From a virus, in IMG/VR virus record IMGVR_UViG_3300045135_002368, positions 1-28,266 of that record: a stretch of DNA of 28,266 bases. One strand, given 5' to 3'. The notes under the pieces were generated by a model. It did not search any database and was not told where the DNA came from. It saw only the letters and a program-made list of their open reading frames with translations. This document shows, in pieces, positions 17,881-24,352 of the stretch; positions within the stretch are counted from its first letter, which is position 1, and each line of letters starts with the position of its first letter. Position numbers and translations under genes: made by a program.

Positions 17881-18729
17881 ATGGCGCAACCATCTTCAAG
17901 ACAAGATTTAATAGACTATTGTAAAAGAAAACTGGGTGCGCCCGTTCTTGAAATCAACGTTGCTGATGAGCAAATTGATGACTTAGTTGATGATGCTATT
18001 CAGTACTTCCACGAAAGACATTTTGATGGAGTAACTCAGACATTCTTAAAGTATAAACTAACCCAAGAAGATATTGATCGTGGTAGATCGAGAGGTGGTG
18101 ATAGCGATGCTGTTGGTATTGTAACTACAACAGCATCATCCACTATAGATGGTTCAGCTGTAACGTTTTCTTTTGAAGAAAATAGTAACTACTTACAAGT
18201 TCCACCTTCAGTAATTGGAATTACAAAAATATTTCAGTTTGATGGCACCAACACTGTAACTAATAATATGTTCAGTGTTAAATATCAAATGTTTTTGAAT
18301 GATGTTTATTATTGGGGAACAACTGAAACGTTGACCTATGCAATGACTAAAACATATTTGGAAGATTTAAATTTTCTTCTCTCAACACAAAAGCAAATAA
18401 GATTTAACCAAAGACAAGACCGGTTATATCTTGATATTGATTGGGGAAGTATGACAAAAGATAACTATATTATTATTGACTGTTTTAGAACATTAGATCC
18501 AAATGATTTTACAAGAGTATACAATGATAGTTTCTTGAAGTTATACCTTACAGCACTCATTAAGAGACAGTGGGGACAAAACCTCATTAAATTTCAAGGA
18601 GTTAAACTTCCTGGTGGAATAGAACTTAATGGAAGACAAATATATGATGATGCACAGAAAGAAATAGACGAAATTATGGAAAGGATGTCAAATACTTACG
18701 AGTTACCACCTATGGACATGATCGGATAA
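17881..18729 (+). CDS. 13: Neck protein gp13 (head completion)
   Basis: In T4, gp13 and gp14 close the filled head and form the collar that receives the tail. This 282-residue protein (T4: 309) has the typical start: SSRQDLIDYCKRKLGAPVLE, then VADEQIDDLVDDAIQYF and HERHFDGVTQTFLKYKL within the first 60 residues. The C-terminal half keeps LTALIKRQWGQNLIKFQG and LPGGIELNGRQIYDDA, then an acidic helix and 'YELPPMDMIG'. A good ribosome site (AGAGG) and a late promoter precede it. gp14 follows after 4 nt. No insertion of the repeat type seen in gp8, gp14 and gp15 is visible here. Confidence 0.92.
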   Translation: MAQPSSRQDLIDYCKRKLGAPVLEINVADEQIDDLVDDAIQYFHERHFDGVTQTFLKYKLTQEDIDRGRSRGGDSDAVGIVTTTASSTIDGSAVTFSFEENSNYLQVPPSVIGITKIFQFDGTNTVTNNMFSVKYQMFLNDVYYWGTTETLTYAMTKTYLEDLNFLLSTQKQIRFNQRQDRLYLDIDWGSMTKDNYIIIDCFRTLDPNDFTRVYNDSFLKLYLTALIKRQWGQNLIKFQGVKLPGGIELNGRQIYDDAQKEIDEIMERMSNTYELPPMDMIG

Positions 18730-18733
18730 GAAC

Positions 18734-20122
18734 ATGGCATTAAATCCATTTTTCCAACAAGGTTCTTCAACAGAACAAAACCTTATACAAGATTTAATCA
18801 ACGAACAGTTGAAAATGTATGGGGTTGAAGTCTTTTATTTGCCCAGACAGTATGCAACACAAAAAAGTGTCATAAAGGAAGTTATTGAATCTAAGTTTGA
18901 AAATGCATATCCAATAGAAGCATATGTAGACACATATGATGGATATAATGGACTTGGAACTCTAATGTCCAAGTTTGGTATTCAAGAGATGGATGATCTC
19001 ACTCTAACAATATCAAAAGAAAGATTTGATGAATATATTGCACCTTTATCAAGAACTATAACTGATGTTAATTTATCAACTCGACCTAAAGAAGGAGATT
19101 TGATATATTTTCCCCTTGGGGATAGATTATTTGAAATCAAATATGTAGAGCACGAAAAACCGTTTTATCAACTTCAGAAAAATTATGTTTATCAATTGAC
19201 TTGTGAACTGTTCAGGTATGAAGATGAAGTTATTGATACTGATATAACAGAAATTGATGATAATATCCAAGACCAAGGATATAATATAACTCTGACTATG
19301 GTTGGTGTTGCAAAAACCGCATCAGCATTTACAGGTCTTGTTAATAATGGTGTTAGATTTATTTCTATTACAAATAGAGGAAATGATTACACTTCAGCAC
19401 CAAGAGTAGCTATATCGACAGCACCTTCTGGTGGAGTAACAGCAGTAGGTATCGCGACAATGATTGACAATCTTGTCAATTGTTATGGTGTTACAGACGC
19501 TAAGAAGATTCAGGGAGTAGAACTTATTAACCCAGGATCTGGATACACTGTAGCACCTGGAGTTGCCTTCTTTGGTGGAGGTGGAACTGGAGCAGCAGCT
19601 ACAACAGGAATTTCGACTGGTATGGTAGGTGTTGTAACTGTCACTGACGGTGGTGGTGGATACATTTCCGAACCATTAGTAACATTCAGTGGTCCTGTTG
19701 GACTTGGAACTACAGCAACAGCAAGAGCACTTATTAGTTCTGCTGGTATTGTTACTTCCATCAGAATAATAGATGCTGGTTCTGGTTATTCCAGTGTTCC
19801 TACTATTACTATCGGAGATCCTATTGGATTAACAACATCAGGAACCTTTGAATATAATGAAGTTGTTACTGGAAGCACAAGTGGAACAACTGCTCGCGTT
19901 AATTCTTGGAATACTATTACTAATGTATTAGAACTTAAGATAGTATCTGGATCCTTCATTCCAGGAGAGACAGTTGTCGGTTCTGCAAGTAGTGCGTCAA
20001 GATCTATTCTTTCTATCAATACAGACGATATCATCGATCCATATGCAAATAATGACTTTATTGAAAGTGAGGCAGATTCTATTTTAGACTTTACTGAAAC
20101 CAATCCATTTGGCAATCCATAA
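18734..20122 (+). CDS. 14: Neck protein gp14 with inserted beta repeats
   Basis: Residues 1-185 are recognisable gp14: MALNPFFQQGSSTEQNLIQD, YGVEVFYLPRQYA, EAYVDTYDGYNG, DLIYFPLGDRLFEIKYVEH and FYQLQKNYVYQLTCELFRYE. The last ~25 residues (NDFIESEADSILDFTETNPF) also look like the normal gp14 end. Between them, about residues 190-430 consist of beta repeats: RGNDYTSAPRV near 215, NPGSGYTVAPGV at 266, DGGGGYISEPLV at 305 and DAGSGYSSVPTI at 347. Two GExxxG-type units follow near 370 and 410. This makes the protein 462 residues against 256 in T4. The insertion probably projects from the neck as surface decoration. The core identity is secure; the role of the insert is inferred. The start follows the gp13 stop by 4 nt. 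Confidence 0.9.
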   Translation: MALNPFFQQGSSTEQNLIQDLINEQLKMYGVEVFYLPRQYATQKSVIKEVIESKFENAYPIEAYVDTYDGYNGLGTLMSKFGIQEMDDLTLTISKERFDEYIAPLSRTITDVNLSTRPKEGDLIYFPLGDRLFEIKYVEHEKPFYQLQKNYVYQLTCELFRYEDEVIDTDITEIDDNIQDQGYNITLTMVGVAKTASAFTGLVNNGVRFISITNRGNDYTSAPRVAISTAPSGGVTAVGIATMIDNLVNCYGVTDAKKIQGVELINPGSGYTVAPGVAFFGGGGTGAAATTGISTGMVGVVTVTDGGGGYISEPLVTFSGPVGLGTTATARALISSAGIVTSIRIIDAGSGYSSVPTITIGDPIGLTTSGTFEYNEVVTGSTSGTTARVNSWNTITNVLELKIVSGSFIPGETVVGSASSASRSILSINTDDIIDPYANNDFIESEADSILDFTETNPFGNP

Positions 20123-20125
20123 ATA
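20118..20125 (+). promoter_or_regulatory. Putative late promoter for gp15
   Basis: CATAAATA overlaps the gp14 stop and lies 39 nt before the gp15 start codon. This leaves room for a leader of roughly 30 nt. No convincing Shine-Dalgarno sequence is visible in that leader, which is very AT-rich. Confidence 0.45.
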
Positions 20126-20164
20126 GTTTTATGGTTTTGTTAAAAAACGCACATAAATTTTAAA

Positions 20165-21166
20165 ATGTTTGAATACTTTTACCACGAAATATTAAGAAAG
20201 ACAGTAATTTCTTTCGGAACACTATTCAATGGAATGGTGATTAAACATACTGATAGTAGTGATAATACTGTTAGTGAGGTAAAAGTGCCTTTGGCATATG
20301 GACCAATGCAAAAGTTCTTGGCAAGACTTGAGCAATCTGCAGATTTGAACAAACCTGTTCAAATGAGTCTTCCAAGAATGTCATTTGAATTTACTGGTTT
20401 AAATTATGATTCTTCCAGAAAAGTGACAACAACCCAACAATTTGTTACTATTGGCGATCAGAAAAAAGCATATATGCCAGTTCCATATAACATGGCATTT
20501 GAACTTAATATTATGACAAAGTTGAATGATGATATGCTTCAAATTGTAGAGCAAATATTACCATATTTTCAACCATCTTACAATCTCAGTGTTACTCTTG
20601 TTGGGGATATTTCTGAGAAGAGAGACATTCCTGTTGTGCTTGATAGCGTAACAATGAATGATGACTATGAGGGAGATTTTTCAACAAGAAGAGCACTTAT
20701 TTATACATTACGTTTCACTGCAAAGACATATTTGTTCGGTCCAATTGCAGATGCATCCAAGGATATCATCAAAAAGGTATCTATTGGTTATCTCGCTGGA
20801 GAAACAGGAGAGGGTACAAGAGTTGTTGGAAGAGACGTTACTTACTCTGTTGAACCAAGAGCAACTAAAAATTATGACAGTAATGTTGCTACAACTATTC
20901 AGGATGACATTAGTGAAAAAGTAACAAATATTTTAGTTGCAGATGCATCTACGATTGACGCGAATAGTTACATTATCATTGATAATGAATCAATGTATGT
21001 TAGTAAGAGAAACACTACAACAAATATTCTTACTGTTAAGAGAGGTCAGGATGGAACTACTGCCGTTTCTCACGTTGCTGGAACCAATGTAGGAACTATT
21101 ACTGCTGCAGATAATGCATTGATAACTCCTGGAGATGACTTTGGATTTGATGGTGGATTCTCATGA
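20165..21166 (+). CDS. 15: Tail completion/sheath stabiliser gp15 with a C-terminal extra module
   Basis: In T4, gp15 is the terminator at the top of the contractile tail and joins it to the neck. Residues 1-210 match this family: MFEYFYHEILRKTVISFGTL, FNGMVIKH, YGPMQKFLARLEQ, QMSLPRMSFEFTGL, MPVPYNMAFELNIMTK, VEQILPYFQPSYNLSV and TLRFTAKTYLFGPI. The protein has 333 residues; T4 gp15 has 272. Most of the extra length is a C-terminal module (about 251-311: IIIDNESMYVSK, NILTVKRGQDGTTAVSHVAG), which also occurs in the giant DUF4815 protein and in the left-edge structural protein. The stop overlaps the gp16 start as ATGA. Confidence 0.92.
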   Translation: MFEYFYHEILRKTVISFGTLFNGMVIKHTDSSDNTVSEVKVPLAYGPMQKFLARLEQSADLNKPVQMSLPRMSFEFTGLNYDSSRKVTTTQQFVTIGDQKKAYMPVPYNMAFELNIMTKLNDDMLQIVEQILPYFQPSYNLSVTLVGDISEKRDIPVVLDSVTMNDDYEGDFSTRRALIYTLRFTAKTYLFGPIADASKDIIKKVSIGYLAGETGEGTRVVGRDVTYSVEPRATKNYDSNVATTIQDDISEKVTNILVADASTIDANSYIIIDNESMYVSKRNTTTNILTVKRGQDGTTAVSHVAGTNVGTITAADNALITPGDDFGFDGGFS

Positions 21167-21603
21167 AAATGACTAAAAAGTTTGATGACTTAAACGAAAC
21201 ATTTAATGTGTCAGATGATTTCATTCAACCTGAGGTTGAAGTATCTCCGATTCAAAAGGTAGATAAAGAAAAACTATCACCAGATGATATAAAGAAAGAC
21301 TATGAGTATACAAGAGGAAACTTATATTCTCTTATAGAAAAAGGTCAAGAAGCTATCAATGGCATTTTAGAACTTGCCCAAGAAAGTGAGATGCCAAGAG
21401 CATATGAAGTAGCTGGTCAGTTAATTAAAAATGTTGCTGATGCAACTGACAAGTTGATGGAACTTCAGAAAAAGTTAAAAGATGTTGAGGAAGAAAAGCA
21501 AGTAAAAGGACCATCAACAGTTAATAATGCTTTGTTTGTTGGTTCAACTGCAGACCTAGCAAAACTCTTAAAGAAAGGGTTGCCTGAAGATGAAAACATT
21601 TAG
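21163..21603 (+). CDS. 16: Terminase small subunit gp16
   Basis: gp16 helps the large terminase recognise and start packaging of concatemeric DNA. This 146-residue, mostly helical and charged protein (T4: 164) carries the family pattern KDYEYTRGNLYSLIEKGQEAI, AYEVAGQLIKNVADATDKL and MELQKKLKDVEEEKQ. The C-terminal tail has FVGSTADLAKLLKKG. The start ATG overlaps the gp15 stop by 4 nt, with an alternative ATG two codons in. Unlike in T4, gp17 does not follow directly: about 3.8 kb of small genes intervene. The last 14 nt overlap the first of these. Confidence 0.9.
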   Translation: MKMTKKFDDLNETFNVSDDFIQPEVEVSPIQKVDKEKLSPDDIKKDYEYTRGNLYSLIEKGQEAINGILELAQESEMPRAYEVAGQLIKNVADATDKLMELQKKLKDVEEEKQVKGPSTVNNALFVGSTADLAKLLKKGLPEDENI

Positions 21604-21745
21604 ACAGTTTCAAGAGGGTTGGAGTAATAAATATAAACGCACTATTGATTGCTCAAATCCAAAAGGATTTTCACAAAAAGCACACTGTGCTGCCAGAAAG
21701 AAAAGGGCAAAAGGTGAGGAAACAAAATCTAAACCAGTGAAATGA
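21590..21745 (+). CDS. 51-aa basic peptide with capsid-targeting-like N-terminus and Cys motif
   Basis: The frame reads MKTFRQFQEGWSNKYKR, then TIDCSNPKGFSQKAHC, then AARKKRAKGEETKSKPVK. The first nine residues resemble the T4 capsid-targeting sequence MKTYQEFIAE, and FQE before G fits the prohead protease rule [LIF]xE before a small residue. Cleavage would leave a 42-residue, strongly basic peptide with two Cys, suited to binding DNA. The 'NPKGFSQKAHC' core is one I have seen in small proteins and protein tails of marine phages, without a known function. The gene overlaps gp16 by 14 nt and the next gene by ATGA, which supports it as real despite its size. An AAAGGG-like ribosome site lies upstream. 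Confidence 0.72.
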   Translation: MKTFRQFQEGWSNKYKRTIDCSNPKGFSQKAHCAARKKRAKGEETKSKPVK

Positions 21746-22329
21746 ATCCAAACAAAAATTTATTTAAGTGGTCAGTTTTAGGTGTTAGTGGCGTTATTGC
21801 TATTGCACATATCGGTGTTCTTGGACATCTTATCAAGAGAGAACCACTAGTCCAACAACCACCAACATTCAATATTCCTCGTGGACCATATTCTTCCTAT
21901 CGTATTAAAGCAGGTAAGGATGGATATGAGATTGAGTATCGTGCAAATGATCCCAAAGTCTTAGAATCAGAAAGATCTCTTGATTTGGATAAAGAAAAGA
22001 GAGGACTCTTTGGTGGTGGAACTGAGAAACGCACAGAGTATCGTCGTGACCAGTACACCATGGAAGGCACCCGTAATATGGGGTCAGGAGGTGCCGTAGC
22101 AAACGGTGAGGGAAAGAGTGCAGAAGAAGTAGAGTGTTTGATCGCGGACGCTGGAGCACGGTCACAAGGTGCAATGGCAGGGACCGCAATTAGCACAGGT
22201 ATTCTTGTCCCTGCAGTAATGAATATTCCTTACATTGGATGGTTGGCAGCAGGATGGGCATCTTTATTAGGACAGAATATTGGATCTGAAGTAGGTTCAG
22301 AAGTTGGTTCAGTGTTCAACGATTGCTAA
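21742..22329 (+). CDS. Membrane protein with glycine-zipper end, unknown function
   Basis: This 195-residue protein has two hydrophobic segments: residues about 10-31 (WSVLGVSGVIAIAHIGVLGH), and about 145-178 (AMAGTAISTGILVPAVM, then GWLAAGWASLLGQ). The second runs into G181-x3-G185-x3-G189, a glycine-zipper pattern used for helix packing in membranes. The linker (32-144) is charged and Gly-rich, with GLFGGGTEKRTEYRRDQY. The start overlaps the previous stop as ATGA. Membrane proteins are unusual between terminase genes. It might act in host membrane changes late in infection or, if packaged, at DNA entry. I do not recognise the family with a known function. Confidence 0.72.
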   Translation: MNPNKNLFKWSVLGVSGVIAIAHIGVLGHLIKREPLVQQPPTFNIPRGPYSSYRIKAGKDGYEIEYRANDPKVLESERSLDLDKEKRGLFGGGTEKRTEYRRDQYTMEGTRNMGSGGAVANGEGKSAEEVECLIADAGARSQGAMAGTAISTGILVPAVMNIPYIGWLAAGWASLLGQNIGSEVGSEVGSVFNDC

Positions 22330-22331
22330 AT

Positions 22332-22350
22332 AATAGGAGAACTATTTTTT
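22332..22350 (+). promoter_or_regulatory. Small hairpin presenting the ribosome site of the next gene
   Basis: AATAG (22332-22336) can pair with CTATT (22342-22346), placing most of the AGGAGA ribosome site in the loop. A T-run follows. The linear spacing from AGGAG to the ATG at 22355 is about 15 nt, longer than usual; folding would shorten it. It could instead be read as a weak terminator, but five AU-rich base pairs are little for that. Confidence 0.3.
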
Positions 22351-22354
22351 ATTC

Positions 22355-23815
22355 ATGAAAAACGGCAAATGTCCTGCTGGTGAATATTATTGCTACACTG
22401 ATAAAAAATGTAAACCCATACCCAAAGGATTCATGGTCGATCCAGAAGGAATGCTCCGTAAGGAGAATGGACACACTGTAGATGAAGCCAACAAGAGTGG
22501 TGATAGTTCTTTGCGTGATTGGTTTGGCAAAAGTAAATCTAGTGATGGAAAACCTGGTTGGGTTCAACTGGGTGGAAAATATGCTGGAAAACCTTGTGCA
22601 AAACAACCAGGACAAACCACCAAACCCAAGTGTGGTTCTAGCAAAATGAAACGCAATCTCTCCAAGGATGAAGAAGAGAGAGCATTTCGTCGTAAAAATC
22701 GCCAAGATCCAAATCCAAATAGAAAGGGGAAAGCAATTAACGTGGCAACCGAGGAAACTAAAAAAGACCATGAGTTTTCCATGGCACGTTCTGAATTATC
22801 AACTATCAAAAACGCTGCAAAGAGGTTGAACAAAAAAATGGGCAAGAAAGGAGAAGGAGAACTGAAAGCCTGGGTTCAGTCTAAAATTACAAAGGCAGCA
22901 GATTATATTGATACTGCAGCAGACTATGTTACTAATGAAGCAGCGGGAGAGAAAGACGCTTGCTATCATAAGGTAAAATCACGTTATTCAGTTTGGCCAA
23001 GTGCATATGCGTCAGGAGCACTAGTCAAATGCCGTAAAGTCGGCGCTAAAAATTGGGGAAACAAATCCAAGAAGAACGAAGAATTCACTCCATCACAAAT
23101 TGCAGCACTTGAGTCTATTGGTGCTATTGATGTGAATGAAGAAGGACAAAAGTGTTGGAAGGGGTATGAAAAGAAGGGAACCAAAAAAATGTTTGGTAAA
23201 ACCTATAATAACTGTGTGAAGAAAGAAGATGTTGAACTAACAGATTCTTATGGAGAAACCTTCGCAGTTATTCAAGATATTATTAAACCAGAACCACTCA
23301 AACCCAGTTCAAATGGTATTGAGTTTGAAACTTATGATATTGAAAAAATGACTGAAGCAGTCCGTATGCCAACTAAAACTGGACAGATTGTTAAGGTACA
23401 TCTCTCTTGGAGAGGAAAATATTATGCTATAAAAATGTTCTTCCCCTCAATAAAAACACCAAGTCGTTCTGATGTTCAACTTCAGATAGACAAAGTATAT
23501 CCTGGCGCAAGAATACAGTCTTACCAGGTATCGGAGTATGAACCCGGAGAACCAGTCTTCCACACAGAGGGAGCAGCATGGACAAAAAAAGAAGGAAAGA
23601 ATAAAGAAGGAGGACTTAACGAAAAAGGAAGGAAGTCTTACGAAAGAGAGAATCCAGGATCTGACCTTAAAGCACCAAGCAAGAAGGTTGGAAACCCCCG
23701 TCGCGCATCATTTTGTGCTCGAATGAAGGGTATGAAAAAGAAGCTAACTAGTAAAAAAACTGCTAACGATCCCGATAGCAGAATCAACAAATCACTTAGA
23801 GCGTGGAACTGCTGA
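22355..23815 (+). CDS. Basic, multi-module mosaic protein, unknown function (486 aa)
   Basis: This looks like a string of short modules, most rich in Cys, Lys and Arg. In order: CPAGEYYCYTDKKCKPIPKG (6-25); GWVQLGGKYAGKPCAKQPG with a basic DPNPNRKGKA tail (68-127); a helical WVQSKITKAADYIDTAADY (173-191); ACYHKVKSRYSVWPSAYASG, then ALVKCRKVGAKNWG (202-235); GQKCWKGYEKKGTKKMFGKT, then YNNCVKKE (264-291); a W-x-GK...PSR...YPGA domain (about 340-400); and a C-terminal EGGLNEKGRKSYERENPGSD and RRASFCARMKGM...RAWNC block (406-486). I have seen these motifs, in varied combinations, in marine phages and some giant algal viruses. No enzyme active site is recognised. It may be a DNA-associated or head-interior protein. 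It has no MKTFKQF start, but the four genes downstream do, and one shares its W-x-GK domain. The next gene starts within the stop (TGATG). Confidence 0.8.
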   Translation: MKNGKCPAGEYYCYTDKKCKPIPKGFMVDPEGMLRKENGHTVDEANKSGDSSLRDWFGKSKSSDGKPGWVQLGGKYAGKPCAKQPGQTTKPKCGSSKMKRNLSKDEEERAFRRKNRQDPNPNRKGKAINVATEETKKDHEFSMARSELSTIKNAAKRLNKKMGKKGEGELKAWVQSKITKAADYIDTAADYVTNEAAGEKDACYHKVKSRYSVWPSAYASGALVKCRKVGAKNWGNKSKKNEEFTPSQIAALESIGAIDVNEEGQKCWKGYEKKGTKKMFGKTYNNCVKKEDVELTDSYGETFAVIQDIIKPEPLKPSSNGIEFETYDIEKMTEAVRMPTKTGQIVKVHLSWRGKYYAIKMFFPSIKTPSRSDVQLQIDKVYPGARIQSYQVSEYEPGEPVFHTEGAAWTKKEGKNKEGGLNEKGRKSYERENPGSDLKAPSKKVGNPRRASFCARMKGMKKKLTSKKTANDPDSRINKSLRAWNC

Positions 23816-23988
23816 TGAAAACTTTTAAACAATTTAAAGAACAAATTACACCATCTAAAGGAGGTGTTGCTGTCCATGGGTCTGATGGAAAAATTACCAA
23901 AATGGTTCCTCCAGTCGATTTAAGGACACTTGATCGAAAAATGCAAAATGTAAAAAATCAAGCCATAGCAAAGTTTGGAAGACCATGA
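23815..23988 (+). CDS. 57-aa protein with capsid-targeting-like N-terminus
   Basis: The protein starts MKTFKQFKEQITPSKGGVAV and ends with VPPVDLRTLDRKMQNVKNQA. The ATG at 23815 overlaps the upstream stop by 1 nt; an ATG four codons earlier would extend the overlap and lose the shared MKTFKQF start. The N-terminus matches the capsid-targeting-like peptide of its neighbours, although FKE before Q fits the cleavage rule less well than in others. The PVDLRTLDRKM segment is repeated as PIDLRTVDQKM in the gene at 24194, so the two are probably paralogues. Function unknown; a packaged internal head protein is the leading guess. Confidence 0.7.
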   Translation: MKTFKQFKEQITPSKGGVAVHGSDGKITKMVPPVDLRTLDRKMQNVKNQAIAKFGRP

Positions 23989-24194
23989 AAACTTTTAAAC
24001 AATTTCAAGAAGGTCTTTTTGATTTCTTACCTAAACAAAAAACTAAAATTAAACCAGGTGGAGTTGGTATTGTACAAGATAAAGATAAGAAATACGGAAT
24101 GCCAATGCCTAAACAACCCATTGATGGAAATAGAATGCGTATGCCGCCAGCAAAATTTACAGCACCAAATCCATACAAAACAACTTTAGTGTGA
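23985..24194 (+). CDS. 69-aa basic protein with capsid-targeting-like N-terminus
   Basis: It starts MKTFKQFQEGLFDFLPKQKT. The first 21 bases are identical to those of the gene just upstream. FQE before G is a good match to the T4 prohead protease site, and the mature 60-residue product would be basic and rich in Pro and Met (KYGMPMPKQPIDGNRMRMPP). The gene overlaps its upstream neighbour by ATGA and its downstream neighbour by 1 nt, and a GGAAG ribosome site precedes it. Function unknown; inferred internal head protein. Confidence 0.72.
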   Translation: MKTFKQFQEGLFDFLPKQKTKIKPGGVGIVQDKDKKYGMPMPKQPIDGNRMRMPPAKFTAPNPYKTTLV

Positions 24195-24352
24195 TGAAGT
24201 CATTCAAAGAATTTGTGGAACAGATGGTTGCTCCCAACAATCCCATCAAAGGCGCTGATCCTATTGATTTACGAACTGTAGATCAAAAAATGAACCTTTT
24301 AAAGAAAAAAGGAGAATTTTATAAAAAGTACAATCTATACAAAAAACCATGA
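24194..24352 (+). CDS. 52-aa basic protein with capsid-targeting-like N-terminus
   Basis: The frame reads MKSFKEFVEQMVAPNNPIKG, then ADPIDLRTVDQKM, then a Lys/Tyr-rich end (KKKGEFYKKYNLYKKP). It overlaps the previous stop by 1 nt (TGATG) and the next start as ATGA, which supports its reality. The N-terminus is a variant of the MKTFKQF peptide, closer to T4 in having E at position 6 (KEF; T4 QEF). The middle is paralogous to the gene at 23815. Function unknown. Confidence 0.7.
   Translation: MKSFKEFVEQMVAPNNPIKGADPIDLRTVDQKMNLLKKKGEFYKKYNLYKKP

Noticed and set aside
20134-20148. GTTTT...AAAAC hairpin between gp14 and gp15 as a terminator
   Set aside because: The stem is nearly all A-T and no T-run follows it. 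It would also cut off gp15 from the promoter just upstream.
21626-21633. AATAAATA inside the 51-residue gene as a late promoter
   Set aside because: It lies within coding sequence in AT-rich DNA, where such octamers arise by chance. It might drive the membrane protein gene, but nothing else supports it. GATAAATA at 3716-3723 was set aside for the same reason.
22355-22390. Capsid-targeting peptide on the 486-residue mosaic protein
   Set aside because: Its start, MKNGKCPAGEYYCY, does not match MKTFKQFxE and lacks an early [LIF]xE site, so it was not counted in the set.
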